Source: Roseburia sp. 1XD42-34 (GTDB taxonomy: Bacteria; Bacillota; Bacilli; Bacillales; Amphibacillaceae). From it: 64,000 nt of DNA. The stretch's first letter is position 1. Every line of letters begins with the position of its first letter. The notes beneath the pieces are model-generated. The model ran no database searches and was not told where the DNA came from. It saw nothing but the letters and a program-made list of their open reading frames with translations. A program made the translations under genes and the position numbers. The stretch lies in NCBI RefSeq assembly GCF_009917385.1, contig NZ_QWLJ01000011.1:85115-149114 (forward strand). Reading direction: 5' to 3'. This document shows, one piece after another, positions 8,814-17,832 of this stretch.

Positions 8814-9553
8814 TACACTTCACCTCCTACACTTTCCATCATGTTAAGTGAATAATTATAAGCTTTTTGCATTAATTTTGGCTTGAATACATATTCTACG
8901 GGTCCAGAGCTTATAATTTCTTTATTAATTAAAACGAGATCATCAAAATAACTCTTTACTTTGGATAAATCATGATGAACTACAAATACTGTCTTTCCTT
9001 CATTGCGCAAATCTTTTAGTATACGAATAATAACTTCTTCACTCGCTACATCAATACCAACAAATGGTTCATCTAAAAAGAAATACTCTGCTTTTTGCGC
9101 TAAAGCACGCGCCAAAAAAACTCGTTGCTGTTGTCCTCCAGATAGTTCGCCAATTTGGTTCTTTGCATACTTCTCCATTCCCACTTTCTTTAGGCATTCC
9201 ATCGCCCAATTACGATCGTGCTTTTTAGGACGGCGGAATAAACCTAATTTGGGAAATGTGCCTAGTAACACGGTATCTTTAACAATAATAGGGAAATCCC
9301 AGTCTATATTTGATCGTTGGGGAACGTAGGCAATTTTCTTTTGAATGGTTTGTAATGGTTGGTCCTCTATCATCACTTCGCCACTATCGCGTGGTATTAG
9401 CCCAAGCATCGCTTTCATCATGGTAGACTTTCCAGCACCGTTTGGTCCAATAATGCCAATAAGTTTCCCACTTTCAAATGAGAAGCTTACATTTGAAATA
9501 ACTTGTTTTCCATAATAAGAAACACTGAGTTTCTTTACGTTAATTTGTTGCAT
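8813..9553 (-). CDS. mntB: Metal ABC transporter ATP-binding protein
   Basis: The ATPase of the importer, about 246 residues. It shows Walker A GPNGAGKST, Q-loop in YVPQRSNIDWDFP (the SNIDWDFP stretch is characteristic of Mn/Zn ABC ATPases), signature LSGGQQQR, Walker B EYFFLDEP and the switch His in VVHHDLS. The start is the ATG at 9553 (MQQINVKKL), preceded by AGGAGGAGA; the frame can be extended to 9571 but that codon lies in the ribosome binding site. It is the first gene of the mntB-mntC-mntA operon. No unambiguous MntR or Zur box was found in the 80 bp upstream, beyond which lies repeat R2-c. Confidence 0.9.
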   Translation of the reverse strand: MQQINVKKLSVSYYGKQVISNVSFSFESGKLIGIIGPNGAGKSTMMKAMLGLIPRDSGEVMIEDQPLQTIQKKIAYVPQRSNIDWDFPIIVKDTVLLGTFPKLGLFRRPKKHDRNWAMECLKKVGMEKYAKNQIGELSGGQQQRVFLARALAQKAEYFFLDEPFVGIDVASEEVIIRILKDLRNEGKTVFVVHHDLSKVKSYFDDLVLINKEIISSGPVEYVFKPKLMQKAYNYSLNMMESVGGEV

Positions 9554-9636
9554 AGCGATTCTCCTCCTCACATCTGAAGTTAAAAATTATTTAAACTACT
9601 AAATTCAAAGCAAAGCTTATTAAAATAAACCTGTAA

Positions 9637-9772
9637 TCAGTGGGATTTCTTTTGTCCCCAGCTGATGGTTAGATGAATTGGCTTTAGACGCTGCTTTCTC
9701 CACCGGACTCGTTGCAGAACAGCTTTCAAGTCTTGAAGCGGGAGGCTGGCAGCATCTTGATACGGGATAAAA
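9637..9772 (+). repeat. Dispersed repeat R2, copy c
   Basis: About 136 bp. It starts with a hairpin (CAGTGGGA ... TCCCCAGCTG) in the same place as the CAGTAGGAG/CTCCTACTG hairpin of copies a and b, and ends with CTTGAAGCGGGAGG ... CATCTTGATACGGGATAA, matching their 3' end. The middle is shorter. It sits just upstream of the metal-transporter operon, so it could separate that operon from its original promoter or supply transcription signals. Confidence 0.65.
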
Positions 9773-10556
9773 AATAAGAGCTTGAAAAAGGTTGACATGC
9801 ATACTGCATTTTCTGTTCACCCTTCTTCGCTTATATAAGGCTTCTATCTTACCTGTTTAAAAAACTTTTCATTTTAAACTTTTAATTATTAAACTAGTTA
9901 AAGAAAACCATCCCTCCTAATTAAGTAAGTTTATGTTTGTGTAAATAAATTTTAATTTTCTGTCCCTTTGTTTTGCAGAGGATTTTCAACAGTCGAGTAC
10001 TTCTAGGACGTAGAAATTTTTTTCGTATTCTTGACATAAGGAAAAGATTTTACATTATTTACATGCTTTCTAGCTTGAAATTTCAACGATTGGTAAGCAT
10101 AGCGCTATTTTTATCATTTTTGCTTTTATACCTTGGCAACCGATAATGGTTAATAAAAGCATCTTAAAAGTAAGTTTTTAATATTTTGTCCATTCCTATT
10201 TGGTCAAGTGCATTTTATAGCTAAAGGAAAAATAGTTTTATGCATTAAAAGTTTTTTATTATTATCATTATTTTGCGTTCATGCAAATTAAATTATAGTA
10301 TACAATTTTATAAAAGTAAACCATTATAAGAAATAGGATACGTTTTGTACGTAAGCAGTTCTTACTTTAGAGAATGGGAGCACTTTTTATGGATGAGTAC
10401 CATATGGTTACAAAAAGGTAACAGATAGAAAAATGAGAAGATTAATTATTGATGAAGAAATTTTGTAAGAAGAAGTTAAGTTGGTTATGCTGGTTAGAAT
10501 TGGACTGCTTATTTCTATCCAAAAAGGACTATTTACATGACAGTTGTCATTGAAGA
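9773..10556. other. Gene-free stretch
   Basis: About 780 bp of AT-rich DNA with no supported gene. On the minus strand at about 9896-9920 there is a strong AGGAGGG site before a five-codon frame (MVFFN, stop), perhaps the relic of a gene start or a leader. Short broken frames near 10390-10550 do not resemble anything I know. Confidence 0.4.
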
Positions 10557-10780
10557 AGCAACTAAAGTTTTAGGAATCATGCCTCTAAAACCAGGGGTAT
10601 GCCGATGTCGGGCGGCAAGCCCGTATATTAGTCGGCCTTCCTCTTAGCGATATAACGGATGATGACTTATCGGAGGGCGCATTTCTAAAGTCGCATCGTT
10701 GCTGGGTGCTTAAGCCGGACATGGCTTATTCAGTTATTTTGTTATACATAAGCCACTAATTTTATATTTTCTTAACTTAT
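10557..10780 (+). repeat. Dispersed repeat R1, copy B (long form, 5' end missing)
   Basis: About 224 bp. It lacks the 5' GGCGC hairpin and begins at ACTAAAGTTTTAGGAATCATG. It then carries the long middle module: a CCTC/GGGG hairpin, and a larger GCCGAT ... GTCGGC stem enclosing CGGGC-GGCAA-GCCCG. After this come the shared GACTTATCG, the GCG ... CGC stem and the AGCC-N6-GGCT hairpin. The long module is otherwise seen only in copy F. Confidence 0.75.
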
Positions 10781-11449
10781 AAGAAAGACAACTAGCTGAT
10801 AACAATTGATATTACTATGATTTATACCAGTACAAGGTTGGAAAAGAGTATATATTACAGCTTGCTATTTTCTCTGAAGAGTCCTAGAGCCCGCACGTTT
10901 TTCTTTAAGTTTAGTTCTGCCGTGACATAAGCTTTGCGGTTCTGAAAGTTTAGCGTTGGAATAAATATCTTAAAGTCGCCAACGCAAAAGCGAGCGAATC
11001 ACGCCCGCCTTCCCAAGTAAATCCTTACTATGTTTATTAGAATCACTTCGACTCCCCCATTTGCTACTAACTTTTTTACCACCTTTTAAAGTGAGGTTCA
11101 CCCAGAATAGAGGAAAAAATGGCTATCACAATTCCGTTCAGCGATTTAAGCAATTATCAAACATTAGAAAAACGATTCAAGCTAGCGCCACGAAAATGGA
11201 GATGCTTAAAGCGGGCATGGCAAATCCCAACATTATGCGGGCGCAATAATGGGTTAGCAACGTTCTGGTCCTGTGTTGGGATCCTAACTCACTTGGACAT
11301 CCAATACTGCTTAGGCGCACCTTGTAGGAGTATCAGCGATATTTTGACTAGAACGTAAGAAGTCCGTTGAAAGTGCAATGATTTTTCCTACAACGAATCT
11401 TAAAAAAAGAGTTTCCATATTACAGGAAATTCTCTTTTCACCATAAACT
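10781..11449. other. Gene-free stretch with a doubtful short reading frame
   Basis: No firm gene. At 11119 an ATG preceded by AGAGG opens a frame beginning MAITIPFSDLSNYQTLEK, which faintly recalls the N-terminus of Phd/YefM antitoxins, but the following sequence does not look like one. It may be a frameshifted antitoxin remnant with no toxin beside it. The minus-strand AraC-type gene begins just to the right. Confidence 0.3.
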
Positions 11450-12295
11450 CTATTTAGCATTAATTGGCACCCACAGCTCATGCCTTGGCTTATGCTTTGG
11501 AGGATAATAACATTCCATACACGGTAAATTAGCTAGTTCATAACCGGAAGTTGGAATCCATTCCGAGTATAACCTTTTCCAAGCCTCCACAATATTAGGA
11601 AAAACAGCCCAAGTGGCTGGCGGGATAATCAATGTTTCCATATCACTTGGTGCATCGTCATCATATCGCACCCCCATAAAATATGCGAATTCATCATCGG
11701 TAATAGCTGCTTCTTTTCCACAAACACCTAACAGACTTTCAAGGGTACATTTTGGATTTTCCCAGGACATATCGATAAGCTCTTGCATAAAGCCGTCTTT
11801 TTTGGCAGTATTCCACAGTGTAGGTATCATTTTAAACGCTTTGCTCGTTTTTACAAATTTACTTTTTCCAACAATCTTTATTTCAAAATCTAACTGTTCG
11901 ATTCGGTATTCCATTTCAGTATCTCCCTTGATGGATATTTGAAATGAGATTTTAGGAAAGGCTTTTAAGGATATCCCCTTTGCACGAGCAGCTGAGGGGG
12001 GTAATCCATGTGTCTTCTTGAAAGCACGGGAGAATGAATCAACAGAATCATATCCATATTTTATCGCTGCATCCATTATTCGAATATCACTTTTTTGAAT
12101 TTCAAATCCAGCAAGGGTTAAACGCCTGCGTCGAATATATTCTGAGAGGGATATACCAGCAATAGCGGAAAACATCCGGGAAAGATGATATTCTGAGCAG
12201 CAGCCCACTTGTGCCATTTTTTTATAGCTTACTTCTTGTTCAAGGTTCTCTTCAATGTAATCTAGTACGTTATTCATTCTCTCCAGCCAGTCCAT
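11450..12295 (-). CDS. AraC-family transcriptional regulator with GyrI-like effector-binding domain
   Basis: 281 residues in two parts. Residues 1-105 are a double HTH AraC DNA-binding domain (LDYIEENLEQEVSYKKMAQ ... EYHLSRMFSAIAG ... IMDAAIKYGYDSVDSFSRAFKK), here at the N-terminus. Residues 125-281 are a GyrI-like/SOUL-type effector-binding domain (MEYRIEQLDFEIKIVGKS ... IIPPATWAVFP ... ELWVPI). This architecture, shared with Rob and YdeE-type proteins, usually senses small hydrophobic or cationic compounds and controls efflux genes. The start ATG at 12295 follows GAAAGGAGA. Notably, the decayed gene just upstream (12.6-12.8 kb) is an MFS transporter, possibly its former target. Confidence 0.85.
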   Translation of the reverse strand: MDWLERMNNVLDYIEENLEQEVSYKKMAQVGCCSEYHLSRMFSAIAGISLSEYIRRRRLTLAGFEIQKSDIRIMDAAIKYGYDSVDSFSRAFKKTHGLPPSAARAKGISLKAFPKISFQISIKGDTEMEYRIEQLDFEIKIVGKSKFVKTSKAFKMIPTLWNTAKKDGFMQELIDMSWENPKCTLESLLGVCGKEAAITDDEFAYFMGVRYDDDAPSDMETLIIPPATWAVFPNIVEAWKRLYSEWIPTSGYELANLPCMECYYPPKHKPRHELWVPINAK

Positions 12296-12564
12296 ATACT
12301 CTGTCTCCTTTCATACTTATATTTTAATCGAAATGAGATATTCGTGTACGACTTTTTCTGCCTAAAATAGTCGGCTAATTCTTCTCTTCTAAACCATAAC
12401 TGCAACTAAACTTTTACTTAGACGTATTATTAACTCCGCCAGGGTAAAAGTTCTGGACACAGTAAGACACATGCAATTGATTGCGTAGCTAGTGTTATTA
12501 CCAGTAGCTATGTAGTGTAATCCACAGTCTGGGAAACCGTTAACTATCTATAAACTTGAAATAG

Positions 12565-12775
12565 GGAAGTATAATGATTGCTTGATTTTGCTGGAACATA
12601 CAGCGGAGTAATTAACCCGACAACAATGTCACAAAGTATATATGCCAAGGTGAAAGTGTCTCCGTAAAAATGCAAAAAGTGGAATTAGAAAAATTACTCC
12701 CCTTGCCCATTGTGAAAAGATCATCATCCATTTGCGACTACAGCGGTCAATAAAAGACCCAATCACCAACTGAAG
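12565..12775 (-). pseudogene. Fragment of an MFS drug-efflux transporter
   Basis: On the minus strand from 12775 a frame reads LQLVIGSFIDRCSRKWMMIFSQWARGVIFLIPLF, typical of the loop 2-3 region of MFS multidrug exporters (G-x-x-x-D-R-x-x-R-K). A frameshift after IYTL moves the reading to DIVVGLITPLYVPAKSSN, the next segment of the same protein. Both ends are missing. It is clearly a remnant. The remainder of 12296-12829 shows nothing else. Confidence 0.65.
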
Positions 12776-12829
12776 AATGAGAGTAGAATTTAAATGCCAG
12801 CGATTTTCGATTTTTCATTTAGAAAAACG

Positions 12830-13036
12830 GAACAAAGGCGCAAGTGCCCGTTTAGCAACGTAGCGACTGGAGCGAAACAACTAAAGTTTTAGGAATCACG
12901 GTGAGGATACGAACCAATGATGACTTATCGTAGGGCGATTTCGTGAAGTCGCCTAGTTGATGGGCGCTTAAGCCGGACGTGGCTATTCCGTTATACCGTA
13001 CTCATAAGCCAAAATTTTTAAGCTTTCTTATCTTCT
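12830..13036 (+). repeat. Dispersed repeat R1, copy C
   Basis: About 207 bp, short form, very similar to copy A. It has GGAACAAAGGCGCAAGTGCC at the start, the TTTAGCAACGTAGCGACTGG signature, the GGCGA ... TCGCC hairpin, AGCC-N6-GGCT, and the AT-rich tail ending CTTTCTTATCTTCT. The 5' hairpin is weaker than in copy A (GGCG/TGCC with one wobble pair). It lies about 190 bp from the blaI terminator. Confidence 0.8.
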
Positions 13037-13224
13037 AAAAAAAGGTTGTTTCATTATCTAGTGTAGTTAATAAATAGAGAGAGAGAGAGGAAGTTAGCCA
13101 ACTGGAGGAACTTGTTAGCAAAAGAAAACAGACCTAACATTAAATTAGATTATCAAAAAGGGAAATACAGGGAATATGCTAACATTTGGAAAATATCAGC
13201 TGGTATAACCAAATTTACGAGAAC

Positions 13225-13261
13225 CAAAAAACAAGCAGGACTTCACACTCCCCTGCTTGTT
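13225..13261 (-). terminator. Rho-independent terminator of the blaR1-blaI operon
   Basis: AACAAGCAGG and CCTGCTTGTT form a perfect 10-bp stem with a 12-nt loop, followed on the minus strand by six T. It lies 8 bp after the blaI stop codon. Nearly the same stem is found at 37959-37990 beside a truncated blaI. Confidence 0.9.
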
Positions 13262-13268
13262 TTGCCTA

Positions 13269-13658
13269 CTATTTATCTTTTGCTTTCTTATCCAAAACAG
13301 AGCGTAGTTCGTTAATTTCTTCATCCGATAAGGTTTCTTCCTCCATAAACTGAACGAGGAGTGATTTAAATGCGCCTCCATAAATGCGCTGAATAAAAGA
13401 TTTCGCTTCCGTTCGCTGACATTCATCCTGTGAATACAAAGGGAAAAACGTATAAACTTTTGTATCCCGATTTACATCAACCACCTCTTTTTGAACAAGT
13501 CGATCTAAGAGTGTCCGCACTGTTTTAGGACTCCAGTCCGTATGTCCCTGTAAAGCTTTATATACTTCATTAGCCGTTTGTGGCTGTGGGGATCGTTTCC
13601 ATAACGATTCCATGACTTCCCACTCAGCTTCCGATATTTTTGGTACATGCTTTGTCAT
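13269..13658 (-). CDS. blaI: BlaI/MecI-family repressor
   Basis: A 129-residue winged-helix repressor of beta-lactam-inducible genes. The N-terminal domain shows ISEAEWEVMESLW and SPKTVRTLLDRLVQKEVVDVNRDTKVYTFFPL, the recognition helix and wing of the family. The C-terminal 45 residues are the helical dimerisation region that is cleaved when BlaR1 is activated. The ATG at 13658 follows GGGAGGAAA. It lies 60 bp downstream of blaR1 on the same strand. Three palindromic operators in the blaR1-PBP intergenic region are its expected sites, so it should repress both directions (inference from family). Confidence 0.93.
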   Translation of the reverse strand: MTKHVPKISEAEWEVMESLWKRSPQPQTANEVYKALQGHTDWSPKTVRTLLDRLVQKEVVDVNRDTKVYTFFPLYSQDECQRTEAKSFIQRIYGGAFKSLLVQFMEEETLSDEEINELRSVLDKKAKDK

Positions 13659-13718
13659 TACTATTTTCCTCCCTATTAATTCCTGAGAGCTACGCTTTAG
13701 AATGTCTCCATCGGTTAG

Positions 13719-15521
13719 TTAAAAATTCTCGTCTTGGATATAGATGTGTTTATCCTTTAAAATCGATAGCGTTATATCCGTTGCTTCGCGTCCAGAAGCA
13801 TGATCGTCTTGGTGAATATTGGTGGCAAAAAAGTACGTATTCCCCTTTGCCTCTACATAGCCAATAAACCAGCCGTTTGTATTTTTCTCATTCACGCTAC
13901 CTGTCCCTGTTTTACCTGAGAGGACAGAGCCATTTGCTTTTTCTAATTGGATCGCCTCTTTTACTGCTTGGATATTTCTTTCTTTAAACTGGAATTTGTT
14001 TGTGTAAAAATCATATAGCAATTGCACCTGCTCTACAGGAGATATTCGTAGAGAGGATTCGAGCCAATATCCTGCTAAGCCTCCTGAAATATCGCGATTT
14101 CCGTAGTTAATTTGCTTTAAGTATGCTTCGATCTTATCCTCCTGCACCATCTGATCTATCTTCTGAAAATACCATGTTACCGAAGATGCCATAGCAGATG
14201 AAAGAGTTTGATCTTGGTTCCAAGTCTGATAAGGATATGAAGTACCATTCCATTTCATGGTGGAATGATCAGCAGTTATTGCATTTGTTTCTAAACCTAA
14301 TAATGCACTAAAAATCTTATATGTCGAGTTAGGCGATACCCTTAATGTACTCTGATCCTGATTGTAAATGGTATAAGCATCCGCATTTCTATCATATAAG
14401 ACAAAGCTGCCCTCATAATCGTGAAAGTATTCGCTTAAGTCTTCATAGCTAACCTGGTTATGGTGGAATTCATAGCGATCCTGCTTAGACGTCATAGCTG
14501 ATACAAATGGAATTTGGCTAAAAACAACCATGAACATTAGAATAAAAACGCCGATGCTTACATACCTTTTTCTCCTCTGCTCTGGTTGATAAGCAACAAT
14601 TTCCATAATCCGCTTTTTTATTTGCGACTTTGAACCGTTCAGCTGATTAGCTATTGAAATAGGCTTGAAGGTAGAGGACGAGTGAATAAAATAAAGTAGC
14701 GTTTTCCCATAAGATGCGTGGTCATGTTTGTCCAACCTATTTAATACAGCTGTATCACACGCCATTTCTCTATCAAGACGCATTGCTCGAAAAGCAATCC
14801 ATATAAACGGATTAAACCAGTAGATGATTTGGTAAAAAATCAGCAGATAATTCGTGAATGTGTCTTTATGCTTATAATGAGTAAGTTCATGAAGTAAAAT
14901 ATATTTAATCTCTTCTTTGGAAAGCCATTGCTGAAAGCCGCTTGGAAGAACCACATATGTCGTGAATAAGCCAAAGGTCATCGGTGATGCATTCTGTGGA
15001 GCTTGTAACAGCCTTATCTTTTTGGATATACGCAGTCTCCTTTTACATTCACTAAATAAATCTAGCACGTCTTTATCTTCTATCGCCATAGCTGAACGCT
15101 TTATGCTTCTGAGCTTCCACCATGAATGAATGTAAAGCATAAAGAGCGCTACTATCCCTATAAGCCAGATGCTCGCAATAACTATATTAAAATGATCTAG
15201 ATCAGGGCGATTTACGTTGGTTGCAAAATCCTGCATCCACATAGTATGATCGCTTTTATCCAGCGCTTGTTCAGTGCCACTATTTGATCTATTGCTTTCA
15301 TGCGGCTCGTTACCTTGAAAAGTATGCAATGGCGTAAAGTAAGATTCCGATATTAAATTTGTTGGCATAAAAGGAAGTGTCAACGCAAATAGCAAGAGAA
15401 ACCATAGATTATAATGCCATTTAGCTGATAAATGATTTTGGAATACTTTCTTAATCAGTAAAAGAATAGCAATTGTAAAGGAAGAAACAAGCAATCCCGT
15501 AATAAATAGCGTAAAGAACAT
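13719..15521 (-). CDS. blaR1: BlaR1-family beta-lactam sensor/signal transducer
   Basis: A 600-residue membrane sensor with typical layout. There are N-terminal transmembrane segments (about 1-24, 38-56, 112-132), a cytoplasmic zinc metalloprotease of family M56 with HELTH at 211-215, a further membrane segment at about 323-342, and an extracellular penicillin-binding domain. The acylated Ser lies in STYK (399-402), followed by SVT at 447-449 and KTGT at 537-540. On beta-lactam binding the protease triggers loss of BlaI. The ATG at 15521 follows GGAGGGGA. It precedes blaI in one operon and is divergent from two PBP genes. All key residues are present, so it should be functional. Confidence 0.93.
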   Translation of the reverse strand: MFFTLFITGLLVSSFTIAILLLIKKVFQNHLSAKWHYNLWFLLLFALTLPFMPTNLISESYFTPLHTFQGNEPHESNRSNSGTEQALDKSDHTMWMQDFATNVNRPDLDHFNIVIASIWLIGIVALFMLYIHSWWKLRSIKRSAMAIEDKDVLDLFSECKRRLRISKKIRLLQAPQNASPMTFGLFTTYVVLPSGFQQWLSKEEIKYILLHELTHYKHKDTFTNYLLIFYQIIYWFNPFIWIAFRAMRLDREMACDTAVLNRLDKHDHASYGKTLLYFIHSSSTFKPISIANQLNGSKSQIKKRIMEIVAYQPEQRRKRYVSIGVFILMFMVVFSQIPFVSAMTSKQDRYEFHHNQVSYEDLSEYFHDYEGSFVLYDRNADAYTIYNQDQSTLRVSPNSTYKIFSALLGLETNAITADHSTMKWNGTSYPYQTWNQDQTLSSAMASSVTWYFQKIDQMVQEDKIEAYLKQINYGNRDISGGLAGYWLESSLRISPVEQVQLLYDFYTNKFQFKERNIQAVKEAIQLEKANGSVLSGKTGTGSVNEKNTNGWFIGYVEAKGNTYFFATNIHQDDHASGREATDITLSILKDKHIYIQDENF

Positions 15522-15655
15522 GAATTCCCCTCCATGTTAATTTTTTGGTTGAATGAGGGTTTCGACAATAATGATTAAAAATCTATATAACTTTTAGATT
15601 TTCCTATAGTGTAAGAAGCTCCATATTTTGGATCTTTATTTTTTGTTGACTTCAC

Positions 15656-15694
15656 TTGACTACAATTGTAGTATAAAATTACGATTGTAGTCAA
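15656..15694. promoter_or_regulatory. Face-to-face promoters overlapped by two bla operators
   Basis: ACTACAATTGTAGT (15659-15672) is a perfect palindrome, and TTACGATTGTAGTC (15679-15692) a close relative; both fit the TACA-N2-TGTA core of BlaI/MecI operators. A minus-strand promoter fits TTGACT (15689-15694) with an 18-bp spacer and TACAAT (15665-15670). A plus-strand promoter fits TTGACT (15656-15661), 18 bp, TACGAT. BlaI bound here would block both blaR1-blaI and the PBP operon. Confidence 0.8.
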
Positions 15695-15738
15695 CAAAGA
15701 GTTACTGGATTTTTTAGTAATTTCGCATGCCTTGTAGG

Positions 15739-15752
15739 ATTACACTTGTAGT
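15739..15752. promoter_or_regulatory. Third bla operator
   Basis: ATTACACTTGTAGT repeats the operator pattern and lies downstream of the plus-strand promoter, about 56 bp before the PBP start. It probably strengthens repression of the PBP operon by a roadblock or cooperative binding (inference). Confidence 0.7.
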
Positions 15753-15807
15753 CAATTGAATTTTAATTACTACTTACTTTTTTAATCTAGGTTAGGAGAT
15801 GATAGCG

Positions 15808-17808
15808 GTGAAACGAATATGGCTTCGCGTAGTCTTGATTAGTTTACTTCTTTTAGGTACTTCGGGCTGCTTCAAATCGGAAGACCCCGAAGATATATAT
15901 CAAGCATATTTAGCCAGCTGGAAGCAGATGGATTTTGAAAAAATGTATCAGTACCTGTCTCAAGCAACAAAAGAAAAAGTGTCAAAAGAGCAGTTTGTTA
16001 ATCGGTATAAGAAAATTTATCAGGGTATAGAAGCTAAAGCCTTGAAGGTAGAAGCAATAAAAGACGAACAAGCGGATGATGAGTCTGAGGCGAAAGCTTT
16101 TAGATACCGTCTAAAAATGGACACCTTAGCTGGTCCTATTGAATTTGATAACGATATAACCATTGTAAAGGAAACAGATAAAGCACCCAAGGATTGGGGC
16201 GTTGCGTGGGATCCTTCACTTATTTTCCCCTCTATGGAAGAAGGAGATCAGATATCTGTCCAACACTTAGATGCTTCTAGAGGAGAAATTAGGGACAAAA
16301 ATGGGAGCGGATTAGCCATTAATGCAGAAACCAATGTGATCGGCGTCGTCCCAGAGAAACTTGAATCAGATCAGGCAAAGAGTAAGTTGCAAAAGCTTTT
16401 AGATATCGAAAAAAAAGAGATGAATCAGATATTAAATGCTAGCTGGGTAAAGCCAAATTCATTTGTTCCACTAGCTACGCTCCCTGTTAGCGAAAAAAAT
16501 TTGGATGCCTATTTGGTAATACCCGGAGTCAAGGCTCAGGAGAAAACAGTGAGATTCTATCCTTTTGGTCCTGGTGCAGCACATTTAACTGGTTATGTCC
16601 GTGAAATTACTGCTGAACAACTTGCGAAACGAAAAGGAAAAGGTTATTCTGCCAGCGATATAATCGGTCAAGCTGGTTTAGAAAGCGTCTTTGAAGATCG
16701 TTTGAAAGGAAAGAACGGTGTACACATCTTTATCAAGCATGCTGATGGAAGCTTAAAACAGACACTTGCCAAAGTAGATGCCGTTCCGGGAGAGGACATT
16801 CAATTAACGATTGATGCAGCACTTCAGGATAGTATTTATCAGCAGCTTGATGGGGATGCAGGAACTGCTGCAGCTATTGAACCAAAAACGGGTGAGATTC
16901 TATCCTTAGTCAGTTCTCCTTCCTATGACCCCAACGCTTTTGTAACAGGTCTCTCAGACGAGCAATGGACAAAGTGGAGTAAGGATCCCAAGAAGCCGTT
17001 ATTAAATCGCTTTACCAATCTGTATGCACCTGGCTCTGTGTTTAAAACTCTAACAGCTGCAGTTGGATTAAAAACCGGAATAACGGATCCAAATAAAGTC
17101 AGATATATAGACGATCTAAATTGGTCAAAGGATGAATCATGGGGAGATTACTATGTTACAAGAGTTAGCGCAAAGCCTAAGGTAACATTACGCGATGCTT
17201 TTGTTTATTCGGATAATATTTACTTTGCTCAAGAGGCATTGGATATTGGACTGGAAACTTATACACAAGAAATAAAGCGGTTTGGATTTGAGGAAAAACT
17301 GCCTACTCCTATTACAATCAAACCTTCCATTCTCTCAAATAAAGGGATAAAAAATGAAATTCACTTAGCCGATTCAGCCTATGGTCAAGGAGAAGTGATG
17401 ATGAGTCCTCTGCACTTAGCTTTAGTTTATACACCCTTTATCAATAATGGTGATATGCTACATGCTCACTTGCTCAAGGACGAAAAACGAAAAATCTGGA
17501 GAAAGAAAATAGTTTCTCCAGAAATAGCCAATGAAATTACTAACTACCTTATCCAAGTAGTGGAAGATCCAAATGGTACTGCGCGCGGCGCTTATATTCC
17601 TGGTATGACCATTGCGGGCAAATCGGGAACGGCGGAAATCAAAGCAACGAAGGAGGACAAGGATGGAACGGAAAATGGCTGGTTTGTTGGCTATGATACG
17701 GAACAAGCTAAGCTGTTATTAACCATGATGGTTGAAGACGTAAAAGAGCGTGGGGGAAGTGGATATGTCGTATCGAAATCCGGAAAAATATTCCATTCTA
17801 TCAAATAA
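15808..17808 (+). CDS. pbpC: Class B penicillin-binding protein with MecA_N domain (PBP3/PbpC type), lipoprotein
   Basis: A monofunctional transpeptidase of about 666 residues. It has a lipobox (LLLLGTSGC, Cys about 21), an NTF2-like MecA_N domain (about 25-145), a PBP dimer domain, and the transpeptidase domain. The active-site motifs are SVFK (about 413), SDN (about 471) and KSGT (about 608). This is the layout of B. subtilis PbpC and staphylococcal PBP2a, whose members have low beta-lactam affinity. The start is taken as GTG at 15808, 9 nt after GGAG; the ATG at 15799 abuts that site. It lies behind bla operators, so it is probably induced by beta-lactams. Whether it gives resistance is inference. 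Confidence 0.92.
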   Translation: MKRIWLRVVLISLLLLGTSGCFKSEDPEDIYQAYLASWKQMDFEKMYQYLSQATKEKVSKEQFVNRYKKIYQGIEAKALKVEAIKDEQADDESEAKAFRYRLKMDTLAGPIEFDNDITIVKETDKAPKDWGVAWDPSLIFPSMEEGDQISVQHLDASRGEIRDKNGSGLAINAETNVIGVVPEKLESDQAKSKLQKLLDIEKKEMNQILNASWVKPNSFVPLATLPVSEKNLDAYLVIPGVKAQEKTVRFYPFGPGAAHLTGYVREITAEQLAKRKGKGYSASDIIGQAGLESVFEDRLKGKNGVHIFIKHADGSLKQTLAKVDAVPGEDIQLTIDAALQDSIYQQLDGDAGTAAAIEPKTGEILSLVSSPSYDPNAFVTGLSDEQWTKWSKDPKKPLLNRFTNLYAPGSVFKTLTAAVGLKTGITDPNKVRYIDDLNWSKDESWGDYYVTRVSAKPKVTLRDAFVYSDNIYFAQEALDIGLETYTQEIKRFGFEEKLPTPITIKPSILSNKGIKNEIHLADSAYGQGEVMMSPLHLALVYTPFINNGDMLHAHLLKDEKRKIWRKKIVSPEIANEITNYLIQVVEDPNGTARGAYIPGMTIAGKSGTAEIKATKEDKDGTENGWFVGYDTEQAKLLLTMMVEDVKERGGSGYVVSKSGKIFHSIK

Positions 17809-17832
17809 TTATGGAAAAAGGGAAGAAATCAT

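Noticed and set aside
9554..9636. MntR or Zur operator upstream of the metal transporter operon
   Set aside because: No convincing palindrome of either type was found in the short promoter region.
9620..9820. 66-codon minus-strand frame near the metal transporter operon
   Set aside because: It overlaps repeat R2 copy c and has no translation signal.
11061..11358. Two overlapping plus-strand frames, one starting MAITIPFSDLSNY
   Set aside because: There is a faint Phd/YefM antitoxin feel only in the first 15 residues, and no toxin beside it; kept only as a note on the gap.
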